Shown piece by piece: positions 54,223 to 64,000 of a DNA stretch of 64,000 nt; within the stretch, counting starts at the first letter, position 1, and each line of letters starts with the position of its first letter. Position numbers and translations under genes: made by a program. This stretch comes from Lactarius indigo (Eukaryota > Basidiomycota > Agaricomycetes > Russulales > Russulaceae), in assembly GCA_025766275.1 (NCBI GenBank), contig JAFKAC010000036.1, forward strand, positions 1 to 64,000. The letters are read 5' to 3'. The notes beneath the pieces were generated by a model. That model saw only the letters and a list, made by a program, of their open reading frames with translations. It was not told the DNA's origin and did no database searches.

Positions 54223-56854
54223 TCAGAGCGTTTCACTAATAGTTGGGGAGGAAGTCCCCATCGGAGATAGTAAACTTGCAGGCGGAGAAGGGGGTGACTC
54301 GGTGATACTGGATAGGGAACTCACGGCAGGGTAGAGCGGTGATTCAGCGCCGGACATTGAACTCGCAGCGCAGAGGGAGAAATCAGAGGAACTGGATAGC
54401 ACACTGTCGGGTCGGCTTGGGGGCATCGTCGGCGTTTCTGTACCTTGGTGTAGCCCCGGATGAGGCAACCACCACTCAGCGGAAGATGTAGATAGAAGGG
54501 AGGACACAGCCTCCGGCGGCGAACCATTCAGCAATGTCTCGATCGCTTGAGCCCCGGGAATGACCCGCTCTTGCGTAGTCGTCTCCGCTTCTTCCTTGGC
54601 GGTCTGTGACAACGAGAGTCTCAGTAATGATGCGAGGCTCCCGTCCACAGGGAAATCAGGCTGTGATGTAGAGAAAGAGGATTGGAGTGGGGGTTCGACG
54701 AACAGGGAGTACGCGTTGTGAATAAGATCTTCCATAACCAGTTTCTTTGAGACAATCAGTTGGAATATCAGAACAAGTCGTGGTGACGTGCCTTCGTGTG
54801 AACACCACCTTCGAAGACTGCATTCCCCCGAAAAACAGTATAGCAGAATTGAGATGCCAGGGCCTCCACGCTCATTGCGTTCTTGTCCGAATGAAAAGCA
54901 ACGAGCAAGAGATGCTGCAAAACAGCTTGTAGAGATGCCCTATGAACCGGATGTAGTTCACGGATCTTCGATCGTAACACAGAGCAATCGTTTTCAATAT
55001 ATCTAGCTATACGTGACATCAGAACATAAACTTGGATGAAACGCGTTGCACTAAGATCTCTTACCTCTATTCTGTCGGTATTGTCTACAATCTTCCAACG
55101 AGAGCATAAAGAGTGGCTCTGGAAGATCCCATAGGTAGCGCTAGATGATAGATCAGGAATGAACTTGAGAATTGGCCCATTTGCAACGGCTGACCTTGAG
55201 AAGCATCGCAATGGAATGGATGCTATCTGTAGAGTCAAACGAAAATGACTGTTCGCTTTCGAACCTGTGTCGCAACTGAATTCGAGTTCGTGTCAGACGG
55301 TAGGCTGGTCATGAGATGGATCCCACTGGCCTGTAATATATCTGCGTCGTATATAGAACCAACCTGCGACACTAAATATGAATCCAATACATGCACCGAT
55401 CAACTTACCGAATATATTTTATGAGTATTCAGACCCCTCTTCTCGACTTCTTCGATGCACATTCTAATTACTTTCGGTACATTGTCTTGATCAGTCGTAA
55501 GATTCACCAGGGGGACACCAAAAATCAAAGTCGAATGTGCATTGGGACGATGGTTGCAATAGAGGGTGAGTGGAGGAATAGAAAGAGAAAGCGCGTGATC
55601 CAAAGACGCTCTCAGACCGGACGTATCTGTTCCGGTTAGAGCTTTCTCAACTTCTGCACCAGTATTCATTGCCAGGTTGCTACGCTTTGTGCATGCTTCG
55701 CTGTAAACCGTGTCAAATTCTCGGAGATTATTCCATGAGGGCTCAACAGCACTGACGTCAGACCATCCATATAATTAACAAGAACGTCCATGACAATTGG
55801 CGTGAAAACGAGTCTTCCAAGACACTGTCGTTTTTGGTCATTAAATAATACCCTAGAATAGAATAACACTCACATTATATCCGTCTCCCAGATTCTCGAC
55901 CCTCTTCAATCGAAACGTATTGAGCAACGCAACGGCTCTCCTGCAGTCATCGTCGGACACTTATTCAGTGGGCTAATTCAGCAATCAGCAGGAATCAATG
56001 GACGATATTGGCGATACCTTCTTCGGACTTGGAAGGCTCAAGTCCCCCTAAATCTTCCTGTCGACCGCCAAATAGCGCCGAGAACTTTCCGAACGTTTTG
56101 TTCAGACCGTCCTGAGGATATCGCGAAACGTTGGTCGACTGGGGAGCTTGACGGGGGTGATGTTTCTTTAAGTATGCCTGCTGGAACTTCAAAATCGTGT
56201 TCTCTGCGTGGTCCGCATATTTCGCGGCGGATTCTTCGAGACCTTCCTCGACCCGTTTTCTTGTTCGATCTTCCGTTTCCTTTTGGATGACCCCATTGTC
56301 AGAACAGGGACTTCCGCAGAAACGAGAGTTCCTGGCTTGCCTTCAATGCTGCGAGTGGTTTGATCACGTCGTTGTCCAAAATATCCACGAAAGTCTGCTG
56401 GGTGTTGGCTTCTGCAACAACTGTGGGCACCAAGTAACGGTTCAGAATGTGCAAACACGTACCTGCTTCCAAACTGTCTCTCACTTTATCCCATGCTGCT
56501 CTCGTCGTGGTTGGTTCGGCGCGTGGGTCGAATGGGGCGTCAACAGCTGTTGCCTCACGATGTAGTTTTTGTAAAGAACTGATACTTAAGGAGAAAGGAA
56601 TGAGTCCAGATGCGAGGCAGGTTCAATTCTCGTGTGGAAACTGACTAGGATACCTCGATCCTTCGCCTGAGAATTTTGTGGTCAGTACAATAAGATTTGA
56701 ATGAGATGACGGCTTGATTGACAGACCTCTCTTTGAAGAAAGCCAAATAGCGATCTGCGATAATTTCGAGTTGTATATCGAATTGGGTGAGGAGACCGTT
56801 CGAGTGACTCTCTAGAAACACTCTGGACTGAGGTTCAACGGATATGAAAGACAT
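54223..56854 (-). pseudogene. RGD1: Copy R5, F-BAR/RhoGAP
   Basis: It starts at 56854 (MSFISVEPQSRVFLESHSNG, then LLTQFDIQLEIIADRYLAFF). F-BAR includes FQQAYLKKHHPRQAPQSTNV (about 56170). The RhoGAP exon at 55400-55669 ends NTHKIYS. The second RhoGAP exon is at 54790-55060 (RSKIRELHPVHRASLQAVLQ). The tail is open (54223-54735), Ser/Pro-rich and ends PTISETL. Confidence 0.8.
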
Positions 56855-57019
56855 GGGAGGTCGCCGGAGACCGCAGGTCTCGAGGGCGCAAGAGAGGCTC
56901 GGTCTTTTATTGGTCAAAACAAGGAGCCATGTGGCACATTTTCTCGAACCTTCAGCGCTCAGCTTCAGCTTCGGTGCTTCGGCATTCAGTAAAAGTTGAT
57001 GTGTTGATCGTTGACGATG

Positions 57020-57951
57020 TGTCTGCTGCGGGGTGGACCCCAAGAACAACCTCGTGGCAATCGGTGGACCCGATACCTTGTCCCATCACCTCGCGTCTTT
57101 GTCTCCCACTTCATTTCCAACGCCCTTCCTTCTATCTCTCGCACGATCCCACCTCTCTCCCTATCAAGACCTGCGAGAGTGTTCATCGGTTCTGCCTCAC
57201 CATCAACGGTATTCCCACTGGAGCTACTTCCACTCGCGTACCTTACTCTCCCGAAGAACGTCACGATGCCCTATCTCGTGACAACCCAGCCTACCGCACC
57301 CTCTGCCTCATGCAACCCCCCGAGCTCTTATGCTCCTGGCTCCATTTCAAGTCTGGTTATCTCGTTCGAGGACCCCAGTTGGGATACCCTGCAGGCTCTC
57401 CTTGCGCAGCTAACCCTGTACGCCTTTGGAAATGCGGGGACCTCCGGCGCTGAAAGTCGAAGCCTTGTGCCAAGACTGCTTTGCGCCCTACGCCCCACGC
57501 CAGGCCACCCCCCTTTTCTTACGCCAATTCCCAGACCAGACGTTTCCTCCCCTTCTCCACGTCGCCTTCCCTCGGGTGGGCTTGTAGGTGGTTTTCCACT
57601 GCTCCCCTAAGTTATTTATCCCCGTTTTGTTTCAGGAATCCCCCTTTCCACGCGTTCAGCTCCATTTCACTTGTACTACCTTAGTCAGAGACATGGCCCA
57701 ACTCTTAGTTCCCACTACCTTACTGGTTTGTATGGGTCCGATGAGATGTTTTCGCAGGTGTCCCAAGAGGTGTCTGCCAGGTACTGTGTCAGGTTTGGTT
57801 CCCGCACAGGTGGAAGTTAAATATATTAATTTATTTATTAGATGTGGACATTCTAAATCTCGTAGCATACTTATGAGTAGTATGAGGACCTCTTGATCTT
57901 ACGATACTGCACTCCGGAATACAAATGTATTTTTTTTTAAAAAAAAAAAGC
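57020..57951 (+). mobile_element. Poly(A)-tailed retro-insertion (LINE fragment or retrocopy)
   Basis: This 932-bp block is flanked by a 12-bp direct repeat TCGTTGACGATG (57008-57019 and 57952-57963), with the empty site in C6 near 61520. It ends in 11 A (57939-57949) three bases before the repeat. Those are the marks of LINE-type insertion. It has protein-like frames with small shifts. One reads SSYAPGSISSLVISFEDPSW then LLAQLTLYAFGNAG, which resembles the RNA-binding ORF1 part of fungal Tad-like LINEs. That family call is a weak recollection. It could be a processed copy of a host mRNA. Confidence 0.7.
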
Positions 57952-57960
57952 TCGTTGACG

Positions 57961-58590
57961 ATGAGACATGTGTTTGGCACTCAGATCACGGCCCGGCGGA
58001 GAGTACCAACAACCAGGTACAATGCGGTACCACGCGTGTCGTCCGCGGCCTTGCCGCGCACTTCCAAGTTAGGATTGCACTTGCGCTCTCTGTGTGCTCT
58101 ACGCGGGTATATTTGCCGCTGTGCTCTCCGTCACGGCGGACTGGCGCTCCGCGTGCGGTGGTGCGTTGGGCCGGCTGCATGACGGACGGATGTGGGACGG
58201 TGTGCTACGCAACCCGCTCATGCGCCACTTTAAGACGCACGCTGCGATCGTTACTGGGCTCGTCTTCCTCACTGCATTATCCGGTACGTCTACCCCCTTT
58301 CGCTCTAATATGCGTGTGGATCTGAACTTGGGCACAGGCGCATTCGTCGCTGGTCTCGATGCGGGCCTGGTCTACAATGAGTTCCCACTGATGGGTGGGC
58401 GCCTTGCACCGCCCTTGGATGAGCTCTTGTCGCCCAGGTACGCGGACGCCGCAGACGGGAGTAAGGGCATGTGGCGCAACCTGTTCGAGAATCTGATGAT
58501 GGTGCAGACCGACCACCACGTCCCCGCGATGACGATTGGCAATCCGGTGTCTCCATACTGCTCTACCTTGAACCATCTATCTACTCTTTC
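57961..58590 (+). pseudogene. COX15: Copy C5, COX15-like, 3'-truncated
   Basis: It lacks the 7-bp insertion (reads [20 protein letters not shown]), keeps the intron (about 58285-58337), then [20 protein letters not shown] and [16 protein letters not shown]. After that a deletion joins it to the 3' spacer, so the last two helices and HQAG are lost. Confidence 0.8.
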
Positions 58591-58753
58591 TTCGTTTTTT
58601 CCTACATGACACTGTGGATTGGGAGAGGGCTGCTGCGTTGTTACATTGTTCATATAGTCTACCATTGCCAAGTAAACATTGATAAAACATACAATTACTG
58701 ACTAATTCCTCGGGCTTCGATTCCCCGTGAAGAGATACAATATACAAGTGTCG

Positions 58754-61383
58754 TCAGAGCGTTTCACTAATAGTCGGGGAGGAAGTCCCCATCGGAGATG
58801 GAAAACCCCCAGGGGGAGAAGGGGGAGACTCGGCGGTACTGGATAGTAAACTCACAGCAGGGGAGAGCGGGAATTCAGCGCCGGACATCGAACTCGCAGC
58901 GCAGAGAGAGAAATCAGAGGCACTGGATAGCACACTCTCGGGTCGGCTTGGGGATATCGTCGGCGCCTCTGTGTGTTGGTGTAGCCCCGGATGAGGCAGC
59001 CACCACTCAGCAGCAGATGTACGTGGAAGGGCGGACACAGCCTCCGGTGGCGAACCGTTCGGCAATGTCTCGATCGCTTGAGCCCCGGGAATGACCCGCT
59101 CTTGTGTAGTTGTCTCCGCTTCTTCCTTGGCGGTCTGTGACAACGAGAGTCCCAGTAGTGATGTGAGGCGCCCATCCACAGGGGAATCCGGGTGTGATGT
59201 AGAGAAAGAGGATTGGGGTGGGGCCCGTCAAACAGGGAGTACGCGTTTTGAATAAGATCCTCCATAACCAGTTTCTTTGAGACAATCAGTTGATATATCA
59301 GAACAAGTCGTTGTGACGTGCCTTCGTGTGAACACCACCTTCCAGGACTGCATTTCCCCGAAAAACAGTATAGCAGAATTGAGCAGCGAGCGCCTTTACG
59401 GTCATCACGTTCTTGTCTGAATGAGAGGCAACGAGCAAAAGATGCTGTAAAACAGCTTGTAGAGATGCTCTGTGAACCGGATGTAGCTCATGAATCTTCG
59501 ATCGCAACACGAAGCAATCGTTTTCCGTATATCTAGCTATATGTGACATTAGAACACGGACATGGACTCTGACGAAATGTGTGAGTGCACTGAGACCTCT
59601 TACCTCTATTCTGTCGGTATTGTCTACAATCTTCCAACGAGAGCATAAAGAGTGGCTCTGGAAGATCCCATAGGTAGCGCTAGATGATAGATCAGGAACG
59701 AACTTAAGAATTGGCCCATTTGCAACGGCTGACCTTGAGAAGCATCGCAACGGAATGGATGCTATCTGTAGAGCCAAACGAAAATGACTGTTCGCTTTCG
59801 AACCTGTGTCGCAACTGAATTCGAGCTCGTGTCAGACGGTAGGTTGGTCATGAGATGGACCCCACTGGCCTGTAATATATCTGCGTCGTATATAGAACCG
59901 ACCTGCGACACTAAATATGAATCCAATACATGCACCAATCAACTTACCGAATATATTTTGTGAGTATTCAGACCCCTCTTCTCGACTTCTTCGATGCACA
60001 TTCTAATCACTTTCGGTACATTGTCTTGATCGGTCGTAAGGTTCACCAGGGGAATGCCGAAGATCAAGTCCGAATGTGCATCGGGACGATAGTTGCAGTA
60101 GAGAGTGAGTGGAGGAATAGAAAAGGACAGGGCGTGACCCAAAGACGCTCTCAGACCGGACGTATCTGTTCCGGTTAAAGCTTTCTCAACTTCTGCGCCA
60201 GTATTCATTGCCAGGTTGCCACGGTTTGTGCATGCTTCGCTGTACACCGTGTCAAATTCTCGAAGATTCCATGAGAGCTCAACGGCACTGACGTCAGACC
60301 ATCCATATAATTAACAAGAACGTCCATGACAATTGGCGTGAAAACGAGTCTTCCAAGACACTGCCGTTTTTGGTCGTTAAATAATACCCTAGAATAGAAC
60401 AATACTCACATTATATCCGTCTCCCAGATTCTCGACTCTCTTCAATCGAAACGTATTGAGCAACGCAACGGCTCTCCTGCAGTCATCGTCGGACACTTAT
60501 TCAAAGGGCTAATTCAGCAATCAGTTGGAATCAACGGGTGATATTGATGATACCTTCTTCAGACTTGGAAGGCTCAAGTCCCCCTAAATCTTCCTGTCGA
60601 CTGCCAAATAGCGCCGAGACCTTGTTTCCAAACCTTTTATTCAGACCGTCCTGAGGATATTGCGAAACGTCGGCCGACTGGGGAGCTTGACGGGGGTGAT
60701 GTTTCTTTAAGTATGCCTGCTGCAGCTTCAAGATTGTGTTCTCTGCGTGGTCCGCATATTTCGCGGCGGATTCTTCGAGACCTTCCTCGACCCGCTTTCT
60801 TGTTCGATCTTCCGTTTCCTTTCAGATGACCCCGTTGTCAGAACAGGGACTTCCGCAAAAAAGGGAGTTCCTGGCTTGCCTTCAACGTTGCAAGGGGTCT
60901 GATCACGTCGTTATCCAAAACATCCACGAAAACCTGCTGGGTTTTGGCTTCTGCAACGACTGTGGGCACCAAGCAGCGGTTCAGGGATATGCAAGCGCGT
61001 ACCTGCTTCCAAACTGTCTCTCACTTTATCCCATGCTGTTCTCGTCGTGGTTGGTTCGGCGCGTGGGTCGAATGGGGCATCGACAGCTGTTGCCTCACGA
61101 TGGAGTTTTTGTAAAGAACTGATACTTTAAGAGAAAAGAATCAGCCCAGATACGAGGCAGGTTCAATTCTCGTGTGGCAACTGACTAGGATACCTCAATT
61201 CTTCGCCTGAAAATTGTGCGGTCAGTACAAGAAGATTCGAATGAGATTGACGGACCTCTCTTTGAAGAAAGCCAAATAGCGATCTGAGATAATTTCGAGT
61301 TGTATGTCGAATTGGGTGAGCAGACTGTTCGAGTGGCTCTCGAGAAATACTCTAGACTGAGGTTCAACGGATATAAAAGACAT
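58754..61383 (-). pseudogene. RGD1: Copy R6, F-BAR/RhoGAP
   Basis: It starts at 61383. F-BAR shows KRVEEGLEESAAKYADHAEN and LQQAYLKKHHPRQAPQSADV (60531-60830). The RhoGAP exon at 59939-60247 ends NTHKIYS. The second RhoGAP exon is at 59340-59560 (SKIHELHPVHRASLQAVLQH). The tail starts MEDLIQNAYSLFDGP and shifts frame near 59225 before continuing to PTISETL at 58754. Confidence 0.8.
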
Positions 61384-61524
61384 GGGATGTTGCTGGAGAC
61401 TGCAGAGGGCGCTTTTGTTGGTCGAAACAAGGAGCCATGTGACACATTTTCTCAGGCCTGCAGCGCTTCAGCTTCAGCGCTTCGGCATCAGTAACAGTTG
61501 ATGCGTTGCCAGTGATCGTTGACG

Positions 61525-62334
61525 ATGAGACGCGTATTCGGCACTCAGTTCACGGCCCGGTGAAGAGTACCAACTAGGTCCAATGCCGCGGTACCACGTG
61601 TGTCGACCGCGGCCTCGCTGCGCACTTCCGATGCTCCGTGAGTCCGAGTCAAGATTGCACTTGCGCTCTACTCGCCGCTGTGCTCTCTGTCATGGCGGAC
61701 GAGTACGATGGTACGTGGAACCGGCTGTGCGATGGGCATACATGAGATGGTGTTCTGCGCAACCCGCTAGTGCACCGCTTCAATGTGCACGCTGCGATCG
61801 TTACGGGGCTCGTCTTCCTTACCGCATTATCCGGTACGTCTATCCCATTCCACAGCCTTTTAAGCGTGTGAATTTGGCGCCCAGGTGCGTTCGTTGCTGG
61901 TCCCGATGCGGGCCTGGTCTACAGCGAGTTCCCACCAATTGGCGGCCCGGGGCACCTCGTGCGGCCCTCTAACGAGCCGGCTACACTGACGTCAGCTACT
62001 GGGCACTGGCAGGAGCACATAGTGCAATTCTTTGCGAATCTGACGACGATGCAGTCCGACCACCGCGTGCTCGCAACGACGATGTATCTCGCAACCGCGG
62101 CTCCGCGGCTGCGTTTGCGATGGCAAATGTCTAGGTGGCACTTGGTATCTCGACGCTGCTCTACCTTGTGCCGGTAGCTCAAGTACCGCTCGCCGCAATG
62201 CACCAATCCGGCAGCGTCGCACTGCCCTCGGCCATGCTCCAAGTGTTCCTGGCACTATGCAGGCCAAGCGCCGGCGCGGGACAGGCGAGTCCGGTGCGGG
62301 AGGCGCCAACAAGGTCCCAGATTACTTGGTGAAT
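61525..62334 (+). pseudogene. COX15: Copy C6, COX15-like
   Basis: This strongly diverged copy shows [14 protein letters not shown] (about 61791), an intron ending CCCAG, AFVAGPDAGLVYSEF, then a rearranged stretch. It resumes with VQSDHRVLATTMYLATA near 62048. STLLYLVPV and AMHQSGSVALPSA (about 62150-62240) follow in another frame. Several indels. Confidence 0.75.
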
Positions 62335-62394
62335 TATTTACCCACTCTTTCGGCATTGTTTCATACATGATATTGTAGATGGGCATGCACGTTG

Positions 62395-63215
62395 ATGCGT
62401 TGACACGTTGAGTTGTTGACGAAAGGACTCATGTTCGGCACTCAGATCACGGAGAGTAACAACTTGGGACAATGCGGTACCACGCCGCCACACGTGTCGC
62501 AGTACCGCCTTGCCGCGCACCTCGGGGCTGCTCTCGTGCTCTGAGTGAGTATGTCCGTCGCTGCTCCATCTGTTACGGCGGACTGGCGCCCCGCGCGTAA
62601 TGGCAGGTGGAGCTGGCTGCCCGATGGACGCACGTGGGATGGTGTGCTGCGCAACCCGCTCAGGCTCATGCGCCGCTTCAGGCTCTATGATCCACGCCGC
62701 GCTCGTTAGTACAGGGCTTCCTCACGGTATTATCCGGTACGCCCATCCTCTTCCATGGACTTTCTAGCGTCTGAACTTGCGCACAGGTGCGTTCATCACT
62801 GAGTTCGATGCCGGCCTGTTTACAACAAGTCTTCATTGATGCGTGGGCCTCGCGCCGCCCTTGGACGAGCTCTTGTCGCCCAGCTGCGCGGACGCTGCCG
62901 ATCGAGACAAGGGGCACGTGGTGCAAGGCGCCGCAGTCTCTTCGAGAATCCGGCAACGGTATGGTTCGACCATCGCGTGCTCGCGATGACGACGTATCTC
63001 GAAACCGCGCTGTTCTTTGCGTCGACCCAGTGAGCTGATATGCGCACGGCGTTCTCCCTACTCTCGATGCGTGCCATGGCGGCCGCGTTTGCGATAGCGA
63101 ACATCCATGCGGCGCTCGGTATCTTGGCTGTGCTCCACCTCCTGGCACTACACAGGCCAGGTGCCACTATGCGAGCATGGTGACGGGCGAATCTAGCAGC
63201 AAAAGCCAAGCGCGT
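62395..63215 (+). pseudogene. COX15: Copy C7, COX15-like, not preceded by an R copy
   Basis: It starts with the same upstream spacer as other C copies (GTTGACGAAAGGACTC). Matches include LVFLT-like sequence near 62720, LFENPATVWFDHRVLAMTTY (about 62938-62998), and LHLLALHRPGATMRAW near 63135-63180. It has frame breaks throughout. It directly follows C6 with no F-BAR/RhoGAP copy between, so about 2.6 kb was lost at 62340-62395. Confidence 0.75.
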
Positions 63216-63407
63216 GAAAAATCTATCCTCTCTTTCTATAGGGATTTCATTTTTTCATACGTGATACATTGTTCCATTGTCATATAGTCTACTACTACCC
63301 ACTAGCTAGTGTGCCACTGCCGACTACACGTCCGTAAAATATACAATTACTGACTAATTCCTCAAGCTTCGATTCTCCAAGAAGTGATATAATATACAAA
63401 AGTGTCG

Positions 63408-64000
63408 TCAGAACCTCGGCGGCCTTTCACTAATAGTTGGGGAGAAAGTCCCCATTGAGGATAGTAAACTCGTAGTAGAAGGGGGAGAATCGGTGGTACC
63501 GGATAGTGAACTCATAGCGGGGGAGGGCGGAAATTCAGTACCGGATATCAAACTCGCAGCGGAGAGGGAAAAGTCAGAGGTCCTGGATAACACGCTCTCG
63601 GGTCGGCTTGGAGGTATCGTTGGCGCTTCTGGGTGTTGGTGTAGTCCCCGATGAGGCAGCCACCATTCTGCGGTAGATGTGAGTGGAAGGGACACAGCCT
63701 CTGGTGGCGAACCAGCCAACGGTGTCTCGACCGGGCGAGTGCTTCTTTCCCCGGGAATGACCCGCCCTTGCATAGTTGTCTCCGTGCCTTCCTTAAGGGT
63801 CTGTGACAACGAAAGTCCTAGTAGGGGTGTGAGGTGCCTCTCTACAGGGGCCTCCGAATGTGATGAGGAGAAAGAGGATCGGGTAGACGGGGAAATCTCT
63901 CCAACAATGCCGGGAGGATGTTGGGTTGTCGAGCCCACCTCAGCGGATCGTGGCAACTCAGGACTCAAAAACGAGCCGTAAGGTGATGGAACGGTGTGCT
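63408..64000 (-). pseudogene. RGD1: Copy R7, Ser-rich tail (continues past the window)
   Basis: This is the C-terminal tail of the next copy: SARSSFSSSHSEAPVERHL-like sequence, LLGLSLSQTLKEGTETTMQG and SSTAEWWLPHRGLHQH-like blocks, ending SPTISERPPRF at 63408. It has the extra segment GSTTQHPPGIVGEI also seen in R4. The RhoGAP and F-BAR exons should follow to the right, showing that the array does not end here. Confidence 0.75.

Noticed and set aside
1..64000. CRISPR arrays, rRNA, bacterial operons, centromeric satellite or telomere repeats
   Set aside because: None seen. The tandem units here are gene-derived and kilobase-long, and no TTAGGG-like runs were noticed.

Overview
The window reads as a transposon-rich, probably heterochromatic or subtelomeric stretch of a basidiomycete genome, most likely an Agaricomycete. 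The reasons are a Plavaka-type transposase, a chromovirus, GT-AG introns of about 50 bp and fungal F-BAR/RhoGAP and COX15-like sequences. I found no tRNA, rRNA, CRISPR or bacterial features, and no gene that is clearly an intact single-copy host gene.

Layout, left half. Bases 1-17078 are nested LTR retrotransposons. Copia-1 (minus strand, 1-16080) sits inside the RNase H region of a second copia element (copia-2, plus strand, only its 3' end visible, 16081-17078). Copia-1's 5' LTR is itself split by a 9.17-kb Ty3/gypsy element, gypsy-A (6490-15662, 1274-bp LTRs). Copia-2 and a 7.8-kb chromovirus, gypsy-B (17361-25184, 508-bp LTRs, 5-bp target duplication GTAGG), both interrupt one repeat unit described next. 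A 705-bp Harbinger-like MITE (25280-25984, TSD TAA) and a 10.36-kb inverted-repeat DNA transposon (27965-38323, 8-bp TSD TCTCCATC) interrupt the same unit. The 10.36-kb element carries a Plavaka transposase, a DUF6532-like gene and a broken intradiol dioxygenase gene.

Layout, right half. From 17079 to the end the host-like DNA is a tandem array. Each unit holds an F-BAR plus RhoGAP gene of the RGD1 type on the minus strand (copies R0-R7) and, divergently from it, the C-terminal half of COX15, heme A synthase, on the plus strand (copies C0-C7). Spacing between units is about 3.5-4.5 kb. Copies share frameshifts, an odd GC-AG intron and a solo LTR at the same site, so already damaged units were copied. 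The RhoGAP domains lack the arginine finger in all seven copies where it can be read.

How the parts fit. The array gives uninterrupted paralogous sites for each insertion in R0, C0 and C5, so target duplications can be read directly within the window. All LTR-to-LTR differences in both gypsy elements that I found by eye (11 and 5) are C/T or G/A changes at CpG sites. The four stop codons breaking gypsy gag and pol, and one in the dioxygenase, are all TGA where CGA is expected. This points to decay of methylated CpG as the main force inactivating these elements. Exon boundaries and edges of degraded copies are by-eye estimates.
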